The notes under the pieces: generated by a model
The model's input: only the letters and a program-made list of their open reading frames with translations
The model's database searches: none
What the model was told of the DNA's origin: nothing
DNA from: an uncultured Desulfobacteraceae bacterium
Lineage (GTDB): Bacteria > Desulfobacterota > Desulfobacteria > Desulfobacterales > Desulfatirhabdiaceae
Length of the DNA: 64,000 nucleotides
Direction of reading: 5' to 3'
Assembly (NCBI GenBank): GCA_903953895.1
Contig: CAJBLH010000133.1
Coordinates: 31,005-95,004, forward strand
Program-made: the position numbers and the translations under genes
In this document: positions 29,967 through 38,406 of the stretch, in pieces
Layout of the letters: every line of letters begins with the position of its first letter
Position numbering within the stretch: position 1 is the stretch's first letter

Positions 29967-32873
29967 TCAGGCGATCTGCCGCTTGGCAAGCTGGGCGAAC
30001 GGGCCGTCCTGATCAATGAGTTCTTCATAAGTCCCGGTTTCGACGATATGCCCCTGCGCCATCACCACGATACGATCTGCATGGATAATGGTACTCAATC
30101 GATGTGCAATCACAACCCGGGCAGCTCGCAGATTGTTCAGGCTATTGCTGACAATGGCCTGAGTTCGATTGTCCAACGCGCTGGTCGCTTCGTCAAAAAA
30201 TAAAATCCGGGGCTTTCTGACAATGGCTCTGGCGATCATCAACCGTTGACGTTGCCCGCCGGATAACGACCCACCGCCAAAACTGATCATGGTCATCATC
30301 CCCAGCGGCATTTCCGAGATATCCTGATCCAGGCCGGCCATCTTTGCCGCTTCCCATGCATCCTCCATGCTCAGATCGGCAGAACCCACGATATTTCGGA
30401 AAATACTGCCGGGCATGATGCTGCCGTTCTGTAAAACAACACCGATCTGACGCCGGACTTCGCGAATATCCAGCAAAGCCAGATCCTGTCGATCGTAAAA
30501 AACAGCGCCGGTTTCCGGTCTTTCAAACCCGAGCAACAATCGCAGCAGCGTTGATTTCCCTGAACCGGAACCCCCCACAATGGCCAAAAATTCACCGGAC
30601 TTCACTGTCAGAGAAATGTTGTTTAAAATCAGCGGGCCGTCCGCATCATACCGAAAAGAGACCTGGCTGACCTCGATATCTCCGCTGAGTTGACCTGGAT
30701 GGCCCTTGTTTTCATCCACTTCCGGCAGTGCGGAAAAAATGGGCTTGGCTCGCTCATAATACGGCGCAGCATTCATAATGGAAGTCAATACCGTGCTCAT
30801 TTGCAGCAGAGCAAGCTGAAACGTCAGAAATGCTGCATTGAACGCCACAAATGAACCGGTCGTAAATGCGCCGGCGCTTTTTTCCATAACCCAATAAAAA
30901 ATGATCATGGAAATGACAATCGGATAGGCCGTGTTAAACGTGTCTAGGCTGTTTTGGATAGTGCGGCTTTTAAATATGAGCCGTCTTTTTTTGCTGTAAT
31001 CATTTGCCCAGACAACGAATGCACGGTCCTCGGCATTTGCCACGCGAAGCTTTGCAATTCCGGAAATTAATTGAAGCAGCATGCCTGATATATGGCCTTC
31101 GATATCGTTTATCAGTCGCTGATATCGTATCTGCAGAATGCTCGAAACGATGCCGAAAATAATGCTCAGCATCGACAGCCCCACGGCAACGAGGGCCAAC
31201 CGCCATTCATACCAGAACAAGAGGATTAGATTCACAGAGGAAAACGCGCATCCCAGTACGGCTTGCAGTATTATTTCCGATAAAGACTGGCTGATGGTGC
31301 AGATCCCCATACTTCTGTTCGCCAGGTCCCCTGATGAATAGCGCCGAAAGAAAAAAACAGGCAACGAAATCAGCCGATCCACCACAGCGGCCTCGACCGT
31401 CGGATCGATTTTTCCTTTCAATCTGAGGACAGAGATGGATTTGGTCATCTCCAAAAGGGTTGCACCGATTGTACAGATCAACAGGATACATACGATCTGT
31501 ATCAGTCGGGATCGGGATGCCTCGGGAATGACATTGTCAAAAATCAGGGCGGTTACAATCGGTGTCATCACACCAAGCAGCGCACCCAGAATTCCGGTCA
31601 ATGCAACGGATAAAATGTCTTTTGCGCATCCATGGATACCGATTCCCGCTACATCCCATGGCGTCAGGCTGCGGTTCGGCAGCCGGCGGTAAAATTTATA
31701 CGCGTTCGGCGACAGCGAGTTTGCAACTTCCTGATCGATCACCTGACGGGTTCTTGTTTGCGGATCAACGGCAAGATATTTACTGGATGATATGGGTAAC
31801 AATGCCACCGGTTTTTCTTGTTTTCCTGCAAAACCAAGCAGCGCTTCACTGTCGTGTTTCCACCATTTTCCCTGGAGCGTTACCTGTCGAATCCGTATAT
31901 GCGACGCCCGGACGATATCGTCGAGAGATATCTGTTCATCGTTTTTCACCTGGGGGCCGGATGGCGCGACAATGGAAATGCCGATGGCATCCCCTACCAT
32001 GCAACATGCCGTAAGCAGGGGATGGGCCGAGTCGAAATGCGGCCATTGCCTTGTTTTCCGTCTTTCACCGACAGAGGTCAGGCGCACCAACGATTGGCTC
32101 ATCCGACTGCTGTCTCGGCTCTCCCTTTCCTTCAGCAGATTGTGCGCATCGGCAGCGGCAAGATTTCTTTCGATTTCCTGACACCGGCCGGCCATCTGAT
32201 GAAAAAGGTCGAGACCGGACCAGTAATATCTGCTTTGATATGCCGTCCAACCACTCACAATCGTCAGCGTTACCGGTGTGGCAGTTTGAATCCATGCCGG
32301 GTCAGCCAACGGAAAATAAAGCTGTTCCCGGCAGACCGGCACGTCTTCCAGTCCCAGAAAGGTGGCATGACCCTCGTCAAGACGAATCCAGACAACCCCC
32401 TTTCGGGCGCATGCCCGGGTATCGACCGGCAAAACGACTTGTGTTTCGCCTTCCAGAATCATATCGGACGGATCATGAAGGTCGGCACGAATAGATATGG
32501 AAAAGGATTGAACCCACTGATCGACCTGCTGAATCACCGCCGTTGCAAAATCGGATTCGTGCAGGAAATTTCGAAAAGCGGATGTCGGCAGACATTTCAG
32601 CCGGGTGTCGGTATTGCCCACAGCCAGAAAACCAGTACTCTTGTTGCTGTCGGCTCCGCTCATTCCAAAGAGAAGCCGACCGGTTGCCGCAGTAAACATA
32701 TGATTTCGGACACCGACCGGCTGCCCATCCGTGAGCGTTACCGCAAAAATCTCCACCTGCCCGGATTCGATCCACCAGACTACATCCTGGCCATTCAGCA
32801 GAAAAGGCGCATTTGCCTGTGCTGTCATGGTACGACTGTTCCGGTCAAATATCCGATCGATTACCGATTGCAT
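29967..32873 (-). CDS. NHLM-type export ABC transporter, permease/ATPase subunit 2
   Basis: 968 residues. The first ~400 residues are a cytoplasmic region with a cupin-like segment (GQVEIFAVTLTDGQPVG) typical of the second ABC protein in nitrile-hydratase-leader microcin systems. Six trans-membrane helices lie at about 420-700. The ATPase domain has Walker A GGSGSGKST near 770, LSGGQRQRLMIARAI and Walker B ILFFDEATSALD. It lacks a C39 peptidase domain. Probably pairs with the next gene in the inner membrane. Confidence 0.9.
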   Translation of the reverse strand: MQSVIDRIFDRNSRTMTAQANAPFLLNGQDVVWWIESGQVEIFAVTLTDGQPVGVRNHMFTAATGRLLFGMSGADSNKSTGFLAVGNTDTRLKCLPTSAFRNFLHESDFATAVIQQVDQWVQSFSISIRADLHDPSDMILEGETQVVLPVDTRACARKGVVWIRLDEGHATFLGLEDVPVCREQLYFPLADPAWIQTATPVTLTIVSGWTAYQSRYYWSGLDLFHQMAGRCQEIERNLAAADAHNLLKERESRDSSRMSQSLVRLTSVGERRKTRQWPHFDSAHPLLTACCMVGDAIGISIVAPSGPQVKNDEQISLDDIVRASHIRIRQVTLQGKWWKHDSEALLGFAGKQEKPVALLPISSSKYLAVDPQTRTRQVIDQEVANSLSPNAYKFYRRLPNRSLTPWDVAGIGIHGCAKDILSVALTGILGALLGVMTPIVTALIFDNVIPEASRSRLIQIVCILLICTIGATLLEMTKSISVLRLKGKIDPTVEAAVVDRLISLPVFFFRRYSSGDLANRSMGICTISQSLSEIILQAVLGCAFSSVNLILLFWYEWRLALVAVGLSMLSIIFGIVSSILQIRYQRLINDIEGHISGMLLQLISGIAKLRVANAEDRAFVVWANDYSKKRRLIFKSRTIQNSLDTFNTAYPIVISMIIFYWVMEKSAGAFTTGSFVAFNAAFLTFQLALLQMSTVLTSIMNAAPYYERAKPIFSALPEVDENKGHPGQLSGDIEVSQVSFRYDADGPLILNNISLTVKSGEFLAIVGGSGSGKSTLLRLLLGFERPETGAVFYDRQDLALLDIREVRRQIGVVLQNGSIMPGSIFRNIVGSADLSMEDAWEAAKMAGLDQDISEMPLGMMTMISFGGGSLSGGQRQRLMIARAIVRKPRILFFDEATSALDNRTQAIVSNSLNNLRAARVVIAHRLSTIIHADRIVVMAQGHIVETGTYEELIDQDGPFAQLAKRQIA

Positions 32874-32906
32874 CCTTATCCAACCCCTGAATCCTGTAAG
32901 CCGGCT

Positions 32907-35084
32907 TTATAAAAAATTGATGAGATCCGCATAGGGTCCGCCTGAAATTTTCATTTCATCGTGGGTGCCGCGTTCAACCACCCGACCGTGGTCCAGGACG
33001 ATAATTTCGTCACAATCCCGAATGGCGGTCAACCGATGGGCCACAATCAGACAGGTGCAGCCACGCCGACGCAGATTGTCGTCAATCTGTTTCTCTGTTG
33101 TGGGATCAAGGGCGCTGGTTGCTTCATCCAGCACCAGAAGTGTCGGATTGCCGACCAAGGCGCGAGCCAGTTCCAGGCGCTGGCGCTGTCCGCCACTGAA
33201 ATTGGAGCAGCCTTCGCTTACGATGCTGTCATATCCGCCATGTCGCTGCGTGATGACTTCATGAATTTCGGCATCACAAGCTGCCTGAATTACATCGGAT
33301 TCAGGAATCATTTCATCCCACAAGGTAAGATTTTTCCGAATACTGCCTTCAAACATGAAAATATCCTGATCCACCATGGCAATGGAGCTGCTCCACAGGT
33401 ACCGCGACCACGCATGCCGAGGCTTGCCGTCGAACAGAATCGTACCGCTCCATGGCTGATATAGACCTGCCACCAGTTTTGCCAGTGTCGATTTGCCGGA
33501 ACCGGAGCCTCCCACCAGGGCAACGCGTTGACCGGGCAGAATCGATAGGTTGAAATTTTCGATTAAAGGTGTTTCCATACGGTTGTAGCCAAAGGTGATA
33601 TCGACCATATCCAGTCGGCCAGACAGTTTCCTGCCGCCGCTCGGGCGGTTCTCTTCAATTGTTGAAACCGAAAACCGATGATCCTGCGGATATTTCAAGA
33701 CATCGTCCAGACGAACCATATGGCCGCGCAATTCCTGCAACTGACCGCCGAGATTGACGATTTGATTGACTGGTCCGACAAATCCCCCCATCAGGCTCTG
33801 AAAAGCGACCAGGCTGCCGATACTCAATTCACCTGCCATAATTCGAAGTGATCCCAGCCCCAGAATAGCCACGGTATTGAGGGCAGAGAGCAGGGCGGGA
33901 ATACTTGAAAGCATTTGTGATGACATCCCCAACTCCTGCTCGGCATCCTTGACCTGTGCCTGATACCCTGCCCAATGTGCAAAAAAATCTGATTCCGAAC
34001 CACTGGCTTTCAATGTCTCGATCATCTGAAGACCACCCAATGCCGTGCCGAGGCTTTTGCTCTGGCCCTGAAGGATTTTCTGCACCAGATCGACCCGTCT
34101 TCGTGAAAAATATCTGAGCGCCGTCAGATTCAGCACAACGATAGCGATACCGATGGCCGTCAGCATAACATCATATTGCAGCATCAAAACGGCATAAAAG
34201 ATGATCATGATCGCATTCAATACATTGCCGGCCAGTTCGCCGGAAAGAAGCAGCGCCACCTTGTCGTTCACCTGAACCCGGTTGACCACTTCACCGCCGA
34301 ACCGCTGAGAGAAAAACTCGACGGGCAGTCGAAAAACGTGTTGAAAAAAATGGGTTGAATGGATCAACGCCAGTTTGGTTTCCATACGAAGCAGACAGGC
34401 TTTCTGAAACCAGGTCAGGCCGGCACGGAGTATGGCGGTCAGCCCCATGCCCACAAGCAGAGGCGTCAGCCAGTCCTGCATATGCTGAACCAGCACTTGA
34501 TCGACAAAAACCTTGGAAAATATGGGGATGACAATACCGGGAACAACCAGAAACAATCCGGATAAAAATACATAGCTCAGTGCCGGACGAAATCCCCCGA
34601 GCCGGCCAGCCAGACTGACGATCAATCCGGATGTCGCCCCGCCTTTTTCAAATGCAGGGCCGGGTTCGAAGCTCAGCACCATACCTGTAAATGATTTATC
34701 GAATTCATCCAGGGTAACGATTTTGGGCCCGACTTCCGGATCATTTAGATAGACCTGATTCCGACGTATGCCTTCAAGTACAACATAATGGTTGAAATTG
34801 AGAAAAACGATCATGGGCAGCGGCAGAAAATTGAGTTCCCCCATCTCTTTTTTATGTTCGGCGGACATCAGCCCATATCCCTCAGCGGCTTTCAAAATAT
34901 ACTCGGTTTTGATTCCATTCCGGGAAACGCCGCATGCCCGGCGCAAGGCATCCAGTGAAACGATTCTGCCGTGATATCCCAAAATCATGCCCAGCGCGGC
35001 CGCACCATCCTCGGTCATTTCCATCTGCAGAATGGTGGGCGTTCGAACCCGGGTATTTTTCCATGTAACAGACTGGGATATCAT
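32907..35084 (-). CDS. NHLM-type export ABC transporter with degenerate C39 peptidase domain
   Basis: 725 residues: C39-like domain (1-150), six helices (about 165-450), ATPase domain (Walker A GGSGSGKST near 530, FSGGQRQRLELARAL, LLVLDEATSALD). In the C39 domain the motif reads LQMEMTEDGAAAL, where active members have a Cys at the Asp26 position (GAT codon seen). The His (NHYVVLEG, H99) and Asp (NDPEVG, D115) positions are kept. Loss of the nucleophile should prevent leader cleavage, as in HlyB-type exporters. Cargo may therefore be exported uncleaved. Confidence 0.9.
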   Translation of the reverse strand: MISQSVTWKNTRVRTPTILQMEMTEDGAAALGMILGYHGRIVSLDALRRACGVSRNGIKTEYILKAAEGYGLMSAEHKKEMGELNFLPLPMIVFLNFNHYVVLEGIRRNQVYLNDPEVGPKIVTLDEFDKSFTGMVLSFEPGPAFEKGGATSGLIVSLAGRLGGFRPALSYVFLSGLFLVVPGIVIPIFSKVFVDQVLVQHMQDWLTPLLVGMGLTAILRAGLTWFQKACLLRMETKLALIHSTHFFQHVFRLPVEFFSQRFGGEVVNRVQVNDKVALLLSGELAGNVLNAIMIIFYAVLMLQYDVMLTAIGIAIVVLNLTALRYFSRRRVDLVQKILQGQSKSLGTALGGLQMIETLKASGSESDFFAHWAGYQAQVKDAEQELGMSSQMLSSIPALLSALNTVAILGLGSLRIMAGELSIGSLVAFQSLMGGFVGPVNQIVNLGGQLQELRGHMVRLDDVLKYPQDHRFSVSTIEENRPSGGRKLSGRLDMVDITFGYNRMETPLIENFNLSILPGQRVALVGGSGSGKSTLAKLVAGLYQPWSGTILFDGKPRHAWSRYLWSSSIAMVDQDIFMFEGSIRKNLTLWDEMIPESDVIQAACDAEIHEVITQRHGGYDSIVSEGCSNFSGGQRQRLELARALVGNPTLLVLDEATSALDPTTEKQIDDNLRRRGCTCLIVAHRLTAIRDCDEIIVLDHGRVVERGTHDEMKISGGPYADLINFL

Positions 35085-35124
35085 GATTTATGGCACACGG
35101 TAAGAGGTTTGTCTCGGTACATTG

Positions 35125-36387
35125 TCATTCTCCGAGAACATTTTTTTTGATATACGGTATCAAGAGGTGAATGGGGGACTTTTCGGAAATCACGATGCGG
35201 GCGGAACACACCGTGCCGCTATGAATTCCTGTCGGCGGCCCCTTGGAAGAAGACCATGCAAAACCGCTTTGCGTACCGGAGTCCGGTAGCAGCTCGGCAT
35301 GAATTTGAATGGGAGCCCCACCTGCGGTCAATGTCTGAACCAGGTTCTGGTTGTGAAGAAGCCGCATCATGCCATCGGTGGTGGCGGGAAACTCTGAAAC
35401 ACGGCTGACAAGTCCCAGCATGAATCCGTATTCTTCCGATTTTACAGTAGATGGGCTGATATGGATATTCATCCCCGGCTGGACTTTCTTGCCTTCTGCA
35501 GGTGAAACAAATATAACGGCCTCCAACTTTACCCCATTTTCTTCGCTCAGTTCCAGGTTCATGAGCGAATCACCGACATGTGCCGACTTCCCGATGTCTG
35601 CTGTCACTTCCAGAATCCGCCCAGTGTATGGGCTGATGACCAGTGTACTTTCCTCGTAAACTTTCTCTAAAGTTTGAAGGTCTCGTTGCTGCCTCAGTAA
35701 CTGCTGTTCACTGTTTCGTATTTCCCGTTCCTTCTGGTCTTTCATCTGAAAATTCGAAATCGCTAATTGCTGTAGCCGGTTTTTATCATTTTCAATACGT
35801 TCCTTGCAGGTGTTGATTTCTTGCTTGGTATTGACGAGGGACTGCTTGGTGATCAACCCTTGTTGCATCAGAATATCCTGCGATGCCTGTTTTTCTCTGA
35901 GCCAATGAAGCCGCTCTTGCTCGAAATCGATGGATTTCATCAGGTTGATTCGTTCATTATCGGAATGAATCTGTTGCATATGCAGGCTTTTTTCAACCGA
36001 ATTGCGCAGACGCTGAAGTTCTTGTTTCATCTCGCCCACCTCCGCACGAGCCTGCTTGAGCCGGGTGTGCTGAATCGGTTGTGAAATCCGCGCTATGATA
36101 TCTCCGGTGGCAACCAAGCCATCGACATCGACATTGATTTCAGTAATTTGTCCGGAGCCGAGGGACACGATCTCAAAAATGCCGCCGCTTCGGATCAATA
36201 TGCCCTGACCATTCACACGAATCGGAAGCTGTCCGAAAATTGACCACAACAGTGCGGTGACAGTCAGACTTCCGATCACCGCAAGGATTATCCAATCTTT
36301 GGATGCGGTTACTTTCATCAGATGATCGAGTTGTTCGGAAGCAGACAACCGGTTGAGGGATGCTTTTCGATATTTGAATTCGGACAT
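35125..36387 (-). CDS. HlyD-family periplasmic adaptor of NHLM-type exporter
   Basis: 420 residues with one N-terminal helix (about 34-52), a beta-barrel/lipoyl-like part (ILIRSGGIFEIVSLGSG), a long coiled coil (about 100-235; LKQARAEVGEMKQELQRLR) and a closing lipoyl half (VISPYTGRILEVTADIG). This is the membrane-fusion protein that joins the inner-membrane ABC proteins to TolC. Lies 14 bases after the tolC-like gene and 40 bases before the first ABC gene. Confidence 0.9.
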   Translation of the reverse strand: MSEFKYRKASLNRLSASEQLDHLMKVTASKDWIILAVIGSLTVTALLWSIFGQLPIRVNGQGILIRSGGIFEIVSLGSGQITEINVDVDGLVATGDIIARISQPIQHTRLKQARAEVGEMKQELQRLRNSVEKSLHMQQIHSDNERINLMKSIDFEQERLHWLREKQASQDILMQQGLITKQSLVNTKQEINTCKERIENDKNRLQQLAISNFQMKDQKEREIRNSEQQLLRQQRDLQTLEKVYEESTLVISPYTGRILEVTADIGKSAHVGDSLMNLELSEENGVKLEAVIFVSPAEGKKVQPGMNIHISPSTVKSEEYGFMLGLVSRVSEFPATTDGMMRLLHNQNLVQTLTAGGAPIQIHAELLPDSGTQSGFAWSSSKGPPTGIHSGTVCSARIVISEKSPIHLLIPYIKKNVLGE

Positions 36388-36401
36388 GAATGAAACGACA
36401 C

Positions 36402-37985
36402 CTATTTAACAGAAGGAATGGTTGTCAGCTCCTGAATTCCGACAGATAGGCCCAGGTCGGTTTGAGCCAGCAGGGTTCCGGTTTCATGCCGTAACCGGAC
36501 CAGAGCATTGCTGAATTTCGCTTGAGCCGCTATTTCCTGTAGCAGGGCATGGGTCATAGAATTTTCGATGGTGATGCGATCCAGAACGGTGGATACCCCC
36601 ATTTTAAACTTCGTATTTTCGTTTTCAACAGCTTTTTTATAGGAATGAACAGCCATCTGGGAATGCGCCAACTGTTGTGAGCTGGTAATTAAATCAGAAA
36701 GCGCCATCGCTACGGATGAATATATGGATCGGGATAAGTCATCGGTCATGATCCGTATTTGTTCATATTCCGCTTTGCGCTGCATCAGAACACCGTATGC
36801 GGCGTTGTTATTGAACGGCCAATGGTAATTGATACCGGCGCCTACCGTAATACCCGGAATATTATTTCCCAAGGCAGAGACAGTATTAAACATCTGTGAG
36901 CCTTCGTCCAGCCCACTGTATCCGATCCTGAAAGCCATATCCACCTTTGGCTGCAATCCGTTTTGGGCCGCATTCACCAATATTCTGCCGGCTTCCTGTT
37001 GAACCTCCATTGCCTGATAATCCTGACGGAGTGTAAGAGACTGCTGCATGAAAGCACTGCTTTGGCCGGCAGTGCAGGATGCAATATCATGGGTGTCGGG
37101 AACAGGAAAGTCGCTGGTCGGTTGCGGCAGTACCGTTATCTGGTCAAACGGTATCCCAATGGCCAGGCCCAGCAGTTGCCGGGCTTCAAAAAGTTTTTGC
37201 GTTCCGGCGCTACGGGCTGCTTTCTTTTCTGCCAGATACGCCTGAGCCTGTTCCATATCAGCAGCCGGACGTTCATCCAGTTGAATCAGCATTCGGATGT
37301 CTTTGACAAAATTTTCGGCTCTGATTTCGGATTGCCTTAACTGATGGAGTTCTTTTTCCGCAGCAAGATAAAGCCAGTAGGCCTTGACAGTATTGAGAAT
37401 CGATATGGATGTTTGATGGCGCAAACGCAGCATACTGATATCGACAGCTTTTTTCGCAACGCGTTCACCGGCTTCGGTAACTTCCCGCCCCCCTGATTTT
37501 AAGAGCGGAACGGTTACGATAAAATCAATTTGGGCACGGTTTTCAGTGGGATAGTTCGGCTCCTGTGTGTAAATCCTTCTAAGACTGATACCAGGCTGAA
37601 TCGCCACACCGGTTCTAAATTCGCGGGTCAATTGGATATTGTATCTTGTTGTATCGGTTATCTCCTGAACACCAAGCAACTGATCCAGGGTGGATCTTGG
37701 AATCTCTTCGTGGCTATGGCCGATAGAAGCCCCGAGGCTGCTGTCAAAGCGCCCTTGTTCAATTCGGAGCTGACCGGTTTTGATGTCGATATCCTGCTTC
37801 ATGACCTGGATATTGGGCTGATTGGCCAATGTTGTCTGTACTGCGTTCAATAAATCGATACCGGATTGGAGGGAATCACTTGAAATGGCGAAATTGGAAC
37901 AGAAAAATAGAATAAATGAAACGGCCGGTAATAAAAAAACAGTATTTCTGAAATCGGTTTTGCACAAAAACTTATCCTTTGGCAT
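36402..37985 (-). CDS. TolC-family outer-membrane efflux protein
   Basis: 527 residues. An N-terminal signal (about 1-35, hydrophobic LPAVSFILFFCSNFA) is followed by two repeats of helix-hairpin/beta-strand type as in TolC/OEP proteins (for example RAQIDFIVTVPLLKSGGREVTEAGER; VGAGINYHWPFNN). First gene of the minus-strand operon that ends at 22549. Provides the outer-membrane exit of the exporter. Confidence 0.88.
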   Translation of the reverse strand: MPKDKFLCKTDFRNTVFLLPAVSFILFFCSNFAISSDSLQSGIDLLNAVQTTLANQPNIQVMKQDIDIKTGQLRIEQGRFDSSLGASIGHSHEEIPRSTLDQLLGVQEITDTTRYNIQLTREFRTGVAIQPGISLRRIYTQEPNYPTENRAQIDFIVTVPLLKSGGREVTEAGERVAKKAVDISMLRLRHQTSISILNTVKAYWLYLAAEKELHQLRQSEIRAENFVKDIRMLIQLDERPAADMEQAQAYLAEKKAARSAGTQKLFEARQLLGLAIGIPFDQITVLPQPTSDFPVPDTHDIASCTAGQSSAFMQQSLTLRQDYQAMEVQQEAGRILVNAAQNGLQPKVDMAFRIGYSGLDEGSQMFNTVSALGNNIPGITVGAGINYHWPFNNNAAYGVLMQRKAEYEQIRIMTDDLSRSIYSSVAMALSDLITSSQQLAHSQMAVHSYKKAVENENTKFKMGVSTVLDRITIENSMTHALLQEIAAQAKFSNALVRLRHETGTLLAQTDLGLSVGIQELTTIPSVK

Positions 37986-38406
37986 CCATCAGGTCACGGA
38001 TTTTGAAGTGTGCACGCAATACCCGGCACAAATCGAATTATGCAGGTCTGTTTTGTCAGACTTCATTTGGATGTTTCTAAATTCACATCTCTTATCACTG
38101 AAAATTGATCAAATAGCAAGACAGGAATTAGGATTCAGGTGTTAACTTTCGTATAAAAAGCGGGCCTATAGCTTTCAAGATAATGGTTCTGGGGAGGCAG
38201 CAGGAGACTCGTACATCCTCGACCGATAACGTACCCAAAATCTTTATCGTGAAAGATAATATTTTTTTCTGTTTAACAATCATGGTTATCGCTTTTAATC
38301 TGAATTCAAAACTACATGTTGTTCCATTTTGTTGAATCTGGTAGGTGATGACAACAACCAAAAGCAAAAATATTCTTGAAACGGACCCGGACAGGAGCGC
38401 AGCAGG
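37986..38406. other. Divergent intergenic region (exporter operon / sensor kinase)
   Basis: About 420 bases with no supported gene. It contains structured repeat copy 2 and presumably the promoters of both units. No small precursor-peptide ORF with its own ribosome-binding site was found. Confidence 0.6.
38172..38255. repeat. Structured intergenic repeat, copy 2
   Basis: Complementary outer arms (38172-38193 and 38234-38255, 18 of 22 paired by eye) frame GAGGCAGCAGG (38194-38204), a 16-base variable segment and GACCGATAACG (38221-38231). The core equals that of the copy at 1197-1299 and is in the same orientation, while the arms have a different sequence. Confidence 0.65.
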
